The notes beneath the pieces are model-generated. The model had not been told where the DNA came from. It did not search any database and was given only the letters and a program-made list of their open reading frames with translations. Positions 25,481-42,100 of a stretch of 64,000 bases of DNA are shown here, one piece after another. Each line of letters opens with the position of its first letter. The first letter of the stretch is position 1. Made by a program: the position numbers and the translations under genes. The DNA lies in contig OX424563.1 of assembly GCA_949152475.1 (NCBI GenBank), positions 39,132,120 to 39,196,119 of the forward strand, written 5' to 3'. The stretch is from Terebella lapidaria. Its lineage: Eukaryota > Annelida > Polychaeta > Terebellida > Terebellidae.

Positions 25481-27609
25481 CCACCGTATGATGGACATGC
25501 GACGCTCAATCGTACGATGGACATGGGATGCTCCACCGTATGATGGACATGTGACGCTCCACCGTACGATGGACATGTGACGCTCCAATGTATGATGGAC
25601 ATGTGACGCTCCACCGTACGATGGACATGTGACGCTCCACTGTATGATGGAAATGCAAAGCTCCACTGTACGATGGACATGTGACGCTCCACCGTACGAT
25701 GGACATACGAGGCTCCATCGTAAGATGGACATGTGACGCTCCACTGTACAATGGACATGTGACGCTCCACCATATGATGGACATGCAAGGCTCCACTGTA
25801 CAATGGACATGTGACACTCCACCGTACGATGGACATGCGACGCTCTACCGTAGGATGGACTGGCGAAGCTCCACCGTAAGATGGACATGTGACGCTCCAC
25901 AGTACGATGGACATCTGACGCTCCACCGTACGATGGACATGCTATGCTCCAGCGTACGATAAACACGTGACACTCTACCGTACGATGGACATGGTACGCT
26001 CCACCGTATAATGGACATGTGACGCTCCACCGTACGATGGACATGAGACGCTCCACTGTACGATGGACATGTGACGCTCCACCGTACGATGGACATACGA
26101 GGCTCCACCGTAAGATGGACATGTGACGCTCCACCGTACGATAGACATGCGATGCTCCACCGTACGATGGACATGTGATGCTCCACTGTACAATGGACAT
26201 GTGACGCTCCACCGTATGATGGACATGCAAGGCTCCACTGTACAATGGACATGTGACACTCCACCGTACGATGGACATGCGACGCTCTACCGTAGGATGG
26301 ACTAGCGTAGCTCCACCGTAAGATGGACATGTGACGCTCCACAGTATGATGGACATCTGACGCTCCACCGTACGATGGACATGTGATGCTCCACTGTACG
26401 ATGGACATGTGACGCTCCACCGTACGATGGACATGGGATGCTCCAATGTACGATGGACATGCGACGCTCCACTGTACGATGGACATGCGATGCTCCACTG
26501 TACGACGGACATGTGACGCTCCACTGTAGGATGGACATGCGAGGTTCCACCGTACGATGGACATGGGATGCTCCATCGTACGATGGACATGTGACGCTCC
26601 ACCGTACGATGGACATGTGACGCTATACTGAATGATGGACATGCGAGGCTCCACCGTAAGATGGACATGTGACGCTCCACCGTATGATGGACATGCGACG
26701 CTCAATCGTACGATGGACATGGGATGCTCCACCGTATGATGGACATGTGACGCTCCACCGTACGATGGACATGTGACGCTCCACTGTATGATGGACATGT
26801 GACGCTCCACCGTACGATGGACATGTGACGCTCCACCGAAGGATGGACATGTGATGCTCCACCGAAGGATGGACATGCGAGGCTCCACTGTAAGATGGAC
26901 ATGTTATGCTCCACCGTACGATGGACATGCGACGCTCCATCGTACGATGGACATGGGATGCTCCACCGTATGATGGACATGTGACACTCCACTGTATGAT
27001 GGATATGCGATGCTCCACTGTACGATGGACATGTGATGTTCCACCGTACGATGGACATCTGACGCTCCACCGTAGGATGGACATGTGACGCTCCACCGTA
27101 CGATGGACATGTGATGCTCCACCGTACGATGGACATGGGATGCTCCATCGTACGATGGACATGTGATGCTCCACCATACGATGGACATGCTATGCTCTAC
27201 CATACGATGGACATGTGATGCTCCACCGTACGATGGACATGAGACGCTCCACCGTACGATCGACATGCGATGTTTCACAGTACGATTGACATGTGATGCT
27301 CCACTGTACGATGGACATCTAACGCTCCACCATACGATGGACATGAGATGCTCCACCGTACGATGGACATGTGACGCTCCACCGAATGATGGACATGCGA
27401 GGTTCCACCGTAAGATGGACATGTGACGCTCCACCGTACGATAGACATGCGATGCTCCACCGTACGATGGACATGTGACGCTCCACTGTACAATGGACAT
27501 GTGACGCTCCACCGTATGATGGACATGCAAGGCTCCACTGTACAATGGACATGTGACACTCCACCGTACGATGGACATGCGACGCTCTACCGTAGGATGG
27601 ACTAGCGAA
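25318..27609 (+). repeat. Left flank of the 8.55-kb duplication, repeated at 44.68-46.97 kb
   Basis: The order of variants here recurs 19,364 bp downstream at 44,682-46,973 with, as far as I could compare, almost no change. It carries the rare CACGTG-bearing monomer (25,964-25,969) and the GACTGGCG variant near 25,857. Two GCTATACTGAATG landmarks lie 1,196 bp (46 monomers) apart at about 25,426 and 26,622; this pair recurs in four other places, once widened by 156 bp. Confidence 0.8.
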
Positions 27610-30600
27610 GCTCCACCGTACGATGGACATGTGACGCTCCACCGTATGATGGACATGCAAGGCTCCACTGTACAATGGACATGTGACACTCCACCGTACG
27701 ATGGACATGCGACGCTCTACCGTAGGATGGACTAGCGAAGCTCCACCGTAAGATGGACATCTGACGCTCCACCGTACGATGGACATGTGATGCTCCACTG
27801 TACGATGGACATGTGACGCTCCACCGTACGATGGACATGGGACGCTCCAATGTACGATGGACATGCGACGCTCCACTGTACGATGGACATGCGATGCTCC
27901 ACTGTACGACGGACATGTGACGCTCCACCTTACGATGGACATCTGACGCTCCACTGTACGATCGGCATGTGATGCTCCACTGTACAATGCACATGTGACG
28001 CTCCACCGTATGATGGACATGCAAGGCTCCACTGTACAATGGACATGTGACACTCCACCGTACGATGGACATGCGACGCTCTACCGTAGGATGGACTAGC
28101 GAAGCTCCACCGTAAGATGGACATGTGACGCTCCACAGTACGATGGACATCTGACGCTCCACCGTACGATGGACATGTGATGCTCCACTGTACGATGGAC
28201 ATGTGACGCTCCACCGTACGATGGACATGGGACGCTCCAATGTACGATGGACATGCGACGCTCCACTGTACGATGGACATGCGATGCTCCACTGTACGAC
28301 GGACATGTGACGCTCCACTGTATGATGGACATGCGAGGTTCCACCGTACGATGGACATGGGATGCTCCATCGTACGATGGACATGTGACGCTCCACCGTA
28401 CGATCGACATGCGATGCTCCACCGTACGATGGACATGTGATGCTCCATCGTACGATGGACATCTGACGCTCCACCGTACGATGGACATGCTATGCTCCAC
28501 CGTACGATGGACATGTGACGCTCCACCGTACGATGGACATGGGACGCTCCACCGTACAATGGACATGTGACGCTCCATCGTACGATGGACATGTGACGCT
28601 ATACTGAATGATGGACATGCGAGGCTCCACCGTAAGATGGACATGTGACGCTCCACCGTATGATGGACATGCGACGCTCAATCGTACGATGGACATGGGA
28701 TGCTCCACCGTATGATGGACATGTGACGCTCCACCGTACGATGGACATGTGACGCTCCAATGTATGATGGACATGTGACGCTCCACCGTACGATGGACAT
28801 GTGACGCTCCACTGTATGATGGAAATGCAAAGCTCCACTGTACGATGGACATGTGACGCTCCACCGTACGATGGACATACGAGGCTCCATCGTAAGATGG
28901 ACATGTGACGCTCCACTGTACAATGGACATGTGACGCTCCACCGTATGATGGACATGCGAGGCTCCACTGTAAGATGGACATGTTATGCTCCACCGTACG
29001 ATGGACATGCGACGCTCCATCGTACGATGGACATGGGATGCTCCACCGTATGATGGACATGTGACACTCCACTGTATGATGGATATGCGATGCTCCACTG
29101 TACGATGGACATGTGATGTTCCACCGTACGATGGACATCTGACGCTCCACCGTAGGATGGACATGTGACGCTCCACCGTACGATGGACATGTGATGCTCC
29201 ACCGTACGATGGACATGGGATGCTCCATCGTACGATGGACATGTGATGCTCCACCATACGATGGACATGCTATGCTCTACCATACGATGGACATGTGACG
29301 CTCCACCATACGATGGACATGAGACGCTCCACCGTACGATCGACATGCGATGTTTCACAGTACGATTGACATGTGATGCTCCACTGTACGATGGACATCT
29401 AACGCTCCACCATACGATGGACATGAGATGCTCCACCGTACGATGGACATGTGACGCTCCACCGAATGATGGACATGCGAGGTTCCACCGTAAGATGGAC
29501 ATGTGACGCTCCACCGTACGATAGACATGCGATGCTCCACCGTACGATGGACATGTGACGCTCCACTGTACAATGGACATGTGACGCTCCACCGTATGAT
29601 GGACATGCAAGGCTCCACTGTACAATGGACATGTGACACTCCACCGTACGATGGACATGCGACGCTCTACCGCAGGATGGACTAGCGAAGCTCCACCGTA
29701 CGATGGACATGTGACACTCCACCGTACGATGGACATGCGACGCTCTACCGTAGGATGGACTAGCGAAGCTCCACCGTAAGATGGACATCTGACGCTCCAC
29801 CGTACGATGGACATGTGATGCTCCACCGTATGATGGACATGCAAGGCTCCACTGTACAATGGACATGTGACACTCCACCGTACGATGGACATGCGACGCT
29901 CTACCGTAGGATGGACTAGCGAAGCTCCACCGTAAGATGGACATCTGACGCTCCACCGTACGATGGACATGTGATGCTCCACTGTACGATGGACATGTGA
30001 CGCTCCACCGTACGATGGACATGGGACGCTCCAATGTACGATGGACATGCGACGCTCCACTGTACGATGGACATGCGATGCTCTACCGTAGGATGGACTA
30101 GCGAAGCTCCACCGTAAGATGGACATCTGACGCTCCACCGTACGATGGACATGTGACGCTCCACCGTATGATGGACATGCAAGGCTCCACTGTACAATGG
30201 ACATGTGACACTCCACCGTACGATGGACATGCGACGCTCTACCGTAGGATGGACTAGCGAAGCTCCACCGTAAGATGGACATCTGACGCTCCACCGTACG
30301 ATGGACATGTGATGCTCCACTGTACGATGGACATGTGACGCTCCACCGTACGATGGACATGGGACGCTCCAATGTACGATGGACATGCGACGCTCCACTG
30401 TACGATGGACATGCGATGCTCCACTGTACGACGGACATGTGACGCTCCACCTTACGATGGACATCTGACGCTCCACTGTACGATCGGCATGTGATGCTCC
30501 ACTGTACAATGCACATGTGACGCTCCACCGTATGATGGACATGCAAGGCTCCACTGTACAATGGACATGTGACACTCCACCGTACGATGGACATGCGACG

Positions 30601-33600
30601 CTCTACCGTAGGATGGACTAGCGAAGCTCCACCGTAAGATGGACATGTGACGCTCCACAGTACGATGGACATCTGACGCTCCACCGTACGATGGACATGT
30701 GATGCTCCACTGTACGATGGACATGTGACGCTCCACCGTACGATGGACATGGGACGCTCCAATGTACGATGGACATGCGACGCTCCACTGTACGATGGAC
30801 ATGCGATGCTCCACTGTACGACGGACATGTGACGCTCCACTGTATGATGGACATGCGAGGTTCCACCGTACGATGGACATGGGATGCTCCATCGTACGAT
30901 GGACATGGGACGCTCCACCGTACGATCGACATGCGATGCTCCACCGTACGATGGACATGTGATGCTCCATCGTACGATGGACATCTGACGCTCCACCGTA
31001 CGATGGACATGCTATGCTCCACCGTACGATGGACATGTGACGCTCCACCGTACGATGGACATGGGACGCTCCACCGTACAATGGACATGTGACGCTCCAT
31101 CGTACGATGGACATGTGACGCTATACTGAATGATGGACATGCGAGGCTCCACCGTAAGATGGACATGTGACGCTCCACCGTATGATGGACATGCGACGCT
31201 CAATCGTACGATGGACATGGGATGCTCCACCGTATGATGGACATGTGACGCTCCACCGTACGATGGACATGTGACGCTCCAATGTATGATGGACATGTGA
31301 CGCTCCACCGTACGATGGACATGTGACGCTCCACTGTATGATGGAAATGCAAAGCTCCACTGTACGATGGACATGTGACGCTCCACCGTACGATGGACAT
31401 ACGAGGCTCCATCGTAAGATGGACATGTGACGCTCCACTGTACAATGGACATGTGACGCTCCACCATATGATGGACATGCAAGGCTCCACTGTACAATGG
31501 ACATGTGACACTCCACCGTACGATGGACATGCGACGCTCTACCGTAGGATGGACTGGCGAAGCTCCACCGTAAGATGGACATGTGACGCTCCACAGTACG
31601 ATGGACATCTGACGCTCCACCGTACGATGGACATGCTATGCTCCAGCGTACGATAAACACGTGACACTCTACCGTACGATGGACATGGTACGCTCCACCG
31701 TATAATGGACATGTGACGCTCCACCGTACGATGGACATGAGACGCTCCACTGTACGATGGACATGTGACGCTCCACCGTACGATGGACATACGAGGCTCC
31801 ACCGTAAGATGGACATGTGACGCTCCACCGTACGATAGACATGCGATGCTCCACCGTACGATGGACATGTGATGCTCCACTGTACAATGGACATGTGACG
31901 CTCCACCGTATGATGGACATGCAAGGCTCCACTGTACAATGGACATGTGACACTCCACCGTACGATGGACATGCGACGCTCTACCGTAGGATGGACTAGC
32001 GAAGCTCCACCGTAAGATGGACATGTGACGCTCCACAGTATGATGGACATCTGACGCTCCACCGTACGATGGACATGTGATGCTCCACTGTACGATGGAC
32101 ATGTGACGCTCCACCGTACGATGGACATGGGATGCTCCAATGTACGATGGACATGCGACGCTCCACTGTACGATGGACATGCGATGCTCCACTGTACGAC
32201 GGACATGTGACGCTCCACTGTAGGATGGACATGCGAGGTTCCACCGTACGATGGACATGGGATGCTCCATCGTACGATGGACATGTGACGCTCCACCGTA
32301 CGATGGACATGTGACGCTATACTGAATGATGGACATGCGAGGCTCCACCGTAAGATGGACATGTGACGCTCCACCGTATGATGGACATGCGACGCTCAAT
32401 CGTACGATGGACATGGGATGCTCCACCGTATGATGGACATGTGACGCTCCACCGTACGATGGACATGTGACGCTCCACTGTATGATGGACATGTGACGCT
32501 CCACCGTACGATGGACATGTGACGCTCCACTGTATGATGGAAATGCAAAGCTCCACTGTACGATGGACATGTGATGCTCCACCGTACGATGGACATACGA
32601 GGCTCCATCGTAAGATGGACATGTGACGCTCCACTGTACAATGGACATGTGACGCTCCACCGTATGATGGACATGCAAGGCTCCACTGTACAATGGACAT
32701 GTGACACTCCACCGTACGATGGACATGCGACGCTCTACCGTAGGATGGACTAGCGAAGCTCCACCGTAAGATGGACATGTGACGCTCCACAGTACGATGG
32801 ACATCTGACGCTCCACCGTACGATGGACATGCTATGCTCCAGCGTACGATAGACATGTGACGCTCCACCGTACGATGGACATGGGACGCTCCACCGTATA
32901 ATGGACATGTGACGCTCCACCGTATGATGGACATGAGACGCTCCACCGTATATGGACATGTGACGCTCCACCGTACGATGGACATGTGACGCTCCACTGT
33001 ATGATGGACATGCAAAGCTCCACTGTACGATGGACATGTGACGCTCCACCGTACGATGGACATACGAGGCTCCATTGTAAGATGGACATGTGACACTCCC
33101 TGTACGATGGACATGCGACGCTCCACTGTACGATGGACATGTTACGCTCCACCGTACGATGGACATGCGACGCTCCATCGTACGATGGACATGGGATGCT
33201 CCACCGTATGATGGACATGTGACACTCCGCTGTACGATGGACATGCGACGCTCCACTGTACGATGGACATGTTACGCTCCACCGTACGATGGACATGCGA
33301 CGCTCCATCGTACGATGGACATGGGATGCTCCACCGTATGATGGACATGTGACACTCCACTGTACGATGGATATGCGATGCTCCACCGTACGATGGACAT
33401 GTGATGTTCCACCGTACGATGGACATCTGACGCTCCACCGTAGGATGGACATGTGACGCTCCACCGTACGATGGACATGTGATGCTCCACCGTACGATGG
33501 ACATGGGATGCTCCATCGTACGATGGACAGGTGATGCTCCACCATACGATGGACATGCTATGCTCCACCGTACGATGGACATTTGACGCTCCACCGTACG

Positions 33601-36160
33601 ATGGACATGAGACGCTCCACCGTACGATCGACATGCGATGCTTCACAGTACGATTGACATGTGATGCTCCACTGTACGATGGACATCTAACGCTCCACCA
33701 TACGATGGACATGAGATGCTCCACCTTACGATGGACATGTGACGCTCCACCGAATGATGGACATGCGAGGTTCCACCGTAAGATGGACATGTGACGCTCC
33801 ATCGTACGATAGACATGCGATGCTCCACCGTACGATGGACATGTGATGCTCCACTGTACAATGGACATGTGACGCTCCACCGTATGATGGACATGCAAGG
33901 CTCCACTGTACCATGGACATGTGACACTCCACCGTACGATGGACATGCGACGCTCTACCGTAGGATGGACTAGCGAAGCTCCACCGTAAGATGGACATGT
34001 GACGCTCCACCGTACGATGGACATCTGACGCTCCACCGTACGATGGACATGCTATGCTCCAGCGTACGATAGACATGTGACGCTCCACCGTACGATGGAC
34101 ATGGGACGCTACACCATATAATGGACATGTGACGCTCCACCGTACGATGGACATGAGACGCTCCACCGTATATGGACATGTGACGCTCCACCGTACGATG
34201 GACATGTGACGCTCCACTGTATGATGGACATGCAAAGCTCCACTGCACGATGGACATGTGACGCTCCACCGTACGATGGACATACGAGGCTCCACCGTAA
34301 GATGGACATGTGACGCTCCACTGTACAATGGACATGTGACGCTCCACCGTATGATGGACATGCAAGGCTCCACTGTACAATGGACATGGGACGCTCCACC
34401 GAATGATGGACATGCGAGGCTCCACCATAAGATGGACATGTGACGCTCCACTGTACGATGGACATGCGACGCTCCACCGTACGATGGACATGTGACGCTC
34501 CACCGAAGGATGGACATGTGATGCTCCACCGAAGGATGGACATGCGAGGCTCCACTGTAAGATGGACATGTTATGCTCCACCGTACGATGGACATGCGAC
34601 GCTCCATCGTACGATGGACATGGGATGCTCCACCGTATGATGGACATGTGACACTCCACTGTATGATGGATATGCGATGCTCCACTGTACGATGGACATG
34701 TGATGTTCCACCGTACGATGGACATCTGACGCTCCACCGTAGGATGGACATGTGACGCTCCACCATACGATGGACATGTGATGCTCCACCGTACGATGGA
34801 CATGGGATGCTCCATCGTACGATGGACATGTGATGCTCCACCATACGATGGACATGCTATGCTCTACCATACGATGGACATGTGACGCTCCACCATACGA
34901 TGGACATGAGACGCTCCACCGTACGATCGACATGCGATGTTTCACAGTACGATTGACATGTGATGCTCCACTGTACGATGGACATCTAACGCTCCACCAT
35001 ACGATGGACATGAGATGCTCCACCGTACGATGGACATGTGACGCTCCACCGAATGATGGACATGCGAGGTTCCACCGTAAGATGGACATGTGACGCTCCA
35101 CCGTACGATAGACATGCGATGCTCCACCGTACGATGGACATGTGACGCTCCACTGTACAATGGACATGTGACGCTCCACCGTATGATGGACATGCAAGGC
35201 TCCACTGTACAATGGACATGTGACACTCCACCGTACGATGGACATGCGACGCTCTACCGTAGGATGGACTAGCGAAGCTCCACCGTACGATGGACATGTG
35301 ACGCTCCACTGTACAATGGACATGTGACGCTCCACCGTATGATGGACATGCAAGGCTCCACTGTACAATGGACATGTGACACTCCACCGTACGATGGACA
35401 TGCGACGCTCTACCGTAGGATGGACTAGCGAAGCTCCACCGTAAGATGGACATCTGACGCTCCACCGTACGATGGACATGTGATGCTCCACTGTACGATG
35501 GACATGTGACGCTCCACCGTACGATGGACATGGGACGCTCCAATGTACGATGGACATGCGACGCTCCACTGTACGATGGACATGCGATGCTCCACTGTAC
35601 GACGGACATGTGACGCTCCACCTTACGATGGACATCTGACGCTCCACTGTACGATCGGCATGTGATGCTCCACTGTACAATGCACATGTGACGCTCCACC
35701 GTATGATGGACATGCAAGGCTCCACTGTACAATGGACATGTGACACTCCACCGTACGATGGACATGCGACGCTCTACCGTAGGATGGACTAGCGAAGCTC
35801 CACCGTAAGATGGACATGTGACGCTCCACAGTACGATGGACATCTGACGCTCCACCGTACGATGGACATGTGATGCTCCAATGTACGATGGACATGCGAC
35901 GCTCCACTGTACGATGGACATGCGATGCTCCACTGTACGACGGACATGTGACGCTCCACTGTATGATGGACATGCGAGGTTCCACCGTACGATGGACATG
36001 GGATGCTCCATCGTACGATGGACATGTGACGCTCCACCGTACGATCGACATGCGATGCTCCACCGTACGATGGACATGTGATGCTCCATCGTACGATGGA
36101 CATCTGACGCTCCACCGTACGATGGACATGCTATGCTCCACCGTACGATGGACATGTGAC
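27610..36160 (+). repeat. 8,551-bp tandem duplication, copy A
   Basis: This segment is followed directly by a second copy at an offset of exactly 8,551 bp, which is 329 monomers, three of them 25 bp (about 32,948, 33,100 and 34,167). Rare variants seen only in the two copies confirm the pairing: CCGCAGGATGG at 29,670 and 38,221, and a GGGACGCTCCACCG monomer before a GATCGAC at 30,906 and 39,457. I found no difference between copies in the stretches I compared. The breakpoint lies in a 22-bp identical stretch at 27,610-27,631, 36,161-36,182 and 44,712-44,733. Confidence 0.9.
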
Positions 36161-39100
36161 GCTCCACCGTACGATGGACATGTGACGCTCCACCGTATGA
36201 TGGACATGCAAGGCTCCACTGTACAATGGACATGTGACACTCCACCGTACGATGGACATGCGACGCTCTACCGTAGGATGGACTAGCGAAGCTCCACCGT
36301 AAGATGGACATCTGACGCTCCACCGTACGATGGACATGTGATGCTCCACTGTACGATGGACATGTGACGCTCCACCGTACGATGGACATGGGACGCTCCA
36401 ATGTACGATGGACATGCGACGCTCCACTGTACGATGGACATGCGATGCTCCACTGTACGACGGACATGTGACGCTCCACCTTACGATGGACATCTGACGC
36501 TCCACTGTACGATCGGCATGTGATGCTCCACTGTACAATGCACATGTGACGCTCCACCGTATGATGGACATGCAAGGCTCCACTGTACAATGGACATGTG
36601 ACACTCCACCGTACGATGGACATGCGACGCTCTACCGTAGGATGGACTAGCGAAGCTCCACCGTAAGATGGACATGTGACGCTCCACAGTACGATGGACA
36701 TCTGACGCTCCACCGTACGATGGACATGTGATGCTCCACTGTACGATGGACATGTGACGCTCCACCGTACGATGGACATGGGACGCTCCAATGTACGATG
36801 GACATGCGACGCTCCACTGTACGATGGACATGCGATGCTCCACTGTACGACGGACATGTGACGCTCCACTGTATGATGGACATGCGAGGTTCCACCGTAC
36901 GATGGACATGGGATGCTCCATCGTACGATGGACATGTGACGCTCCACCGTACGATCGACATGCGATGCTCCACCGTACGATGGACATGTGATGCTCCATC
37001 GTACGATGGACATCTGACGCTCCACCGTACGATGGACATGCTATGCTCCACCGTACGATGGACATGTGACGCTCCACCGTACGATGGACATGGGACGCTC
37101 CACCGTACAATGGACATGTGACGCTCCATCGTACGATGGACATGTGACGCTATACTGAATGATGGACATGCGAGGCTCCACCGTAAGATGGACATGTGAC
37201 GCTCCACCGTATGATGGACATGCGACGCTCAATCGTACGATGGACATGGGATGCTCCACCGTATGATGGACATGTGACGCTCCACCGTACGATGGACATG
37301 TGACGCTCCAATGTATGATGGACATGTGACGCTCCACCGTACGATGGACATGTGACGCTCCACTGTATGATGGAAATGCAAAGCTCCACTGTACGATGGA
37401 CATGTGACGCTCCACCGTACGATGGACATACGAGGCTCCATCGTAAGATGGACATGTGACGCTCCACTGTACAATGGACATGTGACGCTCCACCGTATGA
37501 TGGACATGCGAGGCTCCACTGTAAGATGGACATGTTATGCTCCACCGTACGATGGACATGCGACGCTCCATCGTACGATGGACATGGGATGCTCCACCGT
37601 ATGATGGACATGTGACACTCCACTGTATGATGGATATGCGATGCTCCACTGTACGATGGACATGTGATGTTCCACCGTACGATGGACATCTGACGCTCCA
37701 CCGTAGGATGGACATGTGACGCTCCACCGTACGATGGACATGTGATGCTCCACCGTACGATGGACATGGGATGCTCCATCGTACGATGGACATGTGATGC
37801 TCCACCATACGATGGACATGCTATGCTCTACCATACGATGGACATGTGACGCTCCACCATACGATGGACATGAGACGCTCCACCGTACGATCGACATGCG
37901 ATGTTTCACAGTACGATTGACATGTGATGCTCCACTGTACGATGGACATCTAACGCTCCACCATACGATGGACATGAGATGCTCCACCGTACGATGGACA
38001 TGTGACGCTCCACCGAATGATGGACATGCGAGGTTCCACCGTAAGATGGACATGTGACGCTCCACCGTACGATAGACATGCGATGCTCCACCGTACGATG
38101 GACATGTGACGCTCCACTGTACAATGGACATGTGACGCTCCACCGTATGATGGACATGCAAGGCTCCACTGTACAATGGACATGTGACACTCCACCGTAC
38201 GATGGACATGCGACGCTCTACCGCAGGATGGACTAGCGAAGCTCCACCGTACGATGGACATGTGACACTCCACCGTACGATGGACATGCGACGCTCTACC
38301 GTAGGATGGACTAGCGAAGCTCCACCGTAAGATGGACATCTGACGCTCCACCGTACGATGGACATGTGATGCTCCACCGTATGATGGACATGCAAGGCTC
38401 CACTGTACAATGGACATGTGACACTCCACCGTACGATGGACATGCGACGCTCTACCGTAGGATGGACTAGCGAAGCTCCACCGTAAGATGGACATCTGAC
38501 GCTCCACCGTACGATGGACATGTGATGCTCCACTGTACGATGGACATGTGACGCTCCACCGTACGATGGACATGGGACGCTCCAATGTACGATGGACATG
38601 CGACGCTCCACTGTACGATGGACATGCGATGCTCTACCGTAGGATGGACTAGCGAAGCTCCACCGTAAGATGGACATCTGACGCTCCACCGTACGATGGA
38701 CATGTGACGCTCCACCGTATGATGGACATGCAAGGCTCCACTGTACAATGGACATGTGACACTCCACCGTACGATGGACATGCGACGCTCTACCGTAGGA
38801 TGGACTAGCGAAGCTCCACCGTAAGATGGACATCTGACGCTCCACCGTACGATGGACATGTGATGCTCCACTGTACGATGGACATGTGACGCTCCACCGT
38901 ACGATGGACATGGGACGCTCCAATGTACGATGGACATGCGACGCTCCACTGTACGATGGACATGCGATGCTCCACTGTACGACGGACATGTGACGCTCCA
39001 CCTTACGATGGACATCTGACGCTCCACTGTACGATCGGCATGTGATGCTCCACTGTACAATGCACATGTGACGCTCCACCGTATGATGGACATGCAAGGC

Positions 39101-42100
39101 TCCACTGTACAATGGACATGTGACACTCCACCGTACGATGGACATGCGACGCTCTACCGTAGGATGGACTAGCGAAGCTCCACCGTAAGATGGACATGTG
39201 ACGCTCCACAGTACGATGGACATCTGACGCTCCACCGTACGATGGACATGTGATGCTCCACTGTACGATGGACATGTGACGCTCCACCGTACGATGGACA
39301 TGGGACGCTCCAATGTACGATGGACATGCGACGCTCCACTGTACGATGGACATGCGATGCTCCACTGTACGACGGACATGTGACGCTCCACTGTATGATG
39401 GACATGCGAGGTTCCACCGTACGATGGACATGGGATGCTCCATCGTACGATGGACATGGGACGCTCCACCGTACGATCGACATGCGATGCTCCACCGTAC
39501 GATGGACATGTGATGCTCCATCGTACGATGGACATCTGACGCTCCACCGTACGATGGACATGCTATGCTCCACCGTACGATGGACATGTGACGCTCCACC
39601 GTACGATGGACATGGGACGCTCCACCGTACAATGGACATGTGACGCTCCATCGTACGATGGACATGTGACGCTATACTGAATGATGGACATGCGAGGCTC
39701 CACCGTAAGATGGACATGTGACGCTCCACCGTATGATGGACATGCGACGCTCAATCGTACGATGGACATGGGATGCTCCACCGTATGATGGACATGTGAC
39801 GCTCCACCGTACGATGGACATGTGACGCTCCAATGTATGATGGACATGTGACGCTCCACCGTACGATGGACATGTGACGCTCCACTGTATGATGGAAATG
39901 CAAAGCTCCACTGTACGATGGACATGTGACGCTCCACCGTACGATGGACATACGAGGCTCCATCGTAAGATGGACATGTGACGCTCCACTGTACAATGGA
40001 CATGTGACGCTCCACCATATGATGGACATGCAAGGCTCCACTGTACAATGGACATGTGACACTCCACCGTACGATGGACATGCGACGCTCTACCGTAGGA
40101 TGGACTGGCGAAGCTCCACCGTAAGATGGACATGTGACGCTCCACAGTACGATGGACATCTGACGCTCCACCGTACGATGGACATGCTATGCTCCAGCGT
40201 ACGATAAACACGTGACACTCTACCGTACGATGGACATGGTACGCTCCACCGTATAATGGACATGTGACGCTCCACCGTACGATGGACATGAGACGCTCCA
40301 CTGTACGATGGACATGTGACGCTCCACCGTACGATGGACATACGAGGCTCCACCGTAAGATGGACATGTGACGCTCCACCGTACGATAGACATGCGATGC
40401 TCCACCGTACGATGGACATGTGATGCTCCACTGTACAATGGACATGTGACGCTCCACCGTATGATGGACATGCAAGGCTCCACTGTACAATGGACATGTG
40501 ACACTCCACCGTACGATGGACATGCGACGCTCTACCGTAGGATGGACTAGCGAAGCTCCACCGTAAGATGGACATGTGACGCTCCACAGTATGATGGACA
40601 TCTGACGCTCCACCGTACGATGGACATGTGATGCTCCACTGTACGATGGACATGTGACGCTCCACCGTACGATGGACATGGGATGCTCCAATGTACGATG
40701 GACATGCGACGCTCCACTGTACGATGGACATGCGATGCTCCACTGTACGACGGACATGTGACGCTCCACTGTAGGATGGACATGCGAGGTTCCACCGTAC
40801 GATGGACATGGGATGCTCCATCGTACGATGGACATGTGACGCTCCACCGTACGATGGACATGTGACGCTATACTGAATGATGGACATGCGAGGCTCCACC
40901 GTAAGATGGACATGTGACGCTCCACCGTATGATGGACATGCGACGCTCAATCGTACGATGGACATGGGATGCTCCACCGTATGATGGACATGTGACGCTC
41001 CACCGTACGATGGACATGTGACGCTCCACTGTATGATGGACATGTGACGCTCCACCGTACGATGGACATGTGACGCTCCACTGTATGATGGAAATGCAAA
41101 GCTCCACTGTACGATGGACATGTGATGCTCCACCGTACGATGGACATACGAGGCTCCATCGTAAGATGGACATGTGACGCTCCACTGTACAATGGACATG
41201 TGACGCTCCACCGTATGATGGACATGCAAGGCTCCACTGTACAATGGACATGTGACACTCCACCGTACGATGGACATGCGACGCTCTACCGTAGGATGGA
41301 CTAGCGAAGCTCCACCGTAAGATGGACATGTGACGCTCCACAGTACGATGGACATCTGACGCTCCACCGTACGATGGACATGCTATGCTCCAGCGTACGA
41401 TAGACATGTGACGCTCCACCGTACGATGGACATGGGACGCTCCACCGTATAATGGACATGTGACGCTCCACCGTATGATGGACATGAGACGCTCCACCGT
41501 ATATGGACATGTGACGCTCCACCGTACGATGGACATGTGACGCTCCACTGTATGATGGACATGCAAAGCTCCACTGTACGATGGACATGTGACGCTCCAC
41601 CGTACGATGGACATACGAGGCTCCATTGTAAGATGGACATGTGACACTCCCTGTACGATGGACATGCGACGCTCCACTGTACGATGGACATGTTACGCTC
41701 CACCGTACGATGGACATGCGACGCTCCATCGTACGATGGACATGGGATGCTCCACCGTATGATGGACATGTGACACTCCGCTGTACGATGGACATGCGAC
41801 GCTCCACTGTACGATGGACATGTTACGCTCCACCGTACGATGGACATGCGACGCTCCATCGTACGATGGACATGGGATGCTCCACCGTATGATGGACATG
41901 TGACACTCCACTGTACGATGGATATGCGATGCTCCACCGTACGATGGACATGTGATGTTCCACCGTACGATGGACATCTGACGCTCCACCGTAGGATGGA
42001 CATGTGACGCTCCACCGTACGATGGACATGTGATGCTCCACCGTACGATGGACATGGGATGCTCCATCGTACGATGGACAGGTGATGCTCCACCATACGA

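Noticed and set aside
25964-25969. CACGTG and repeated TGACG as functional transcription-factor sites
   Set aside because: Both fall inside the satellite monomer and recur only because it is repeated; there is no promoter or gene nearby.
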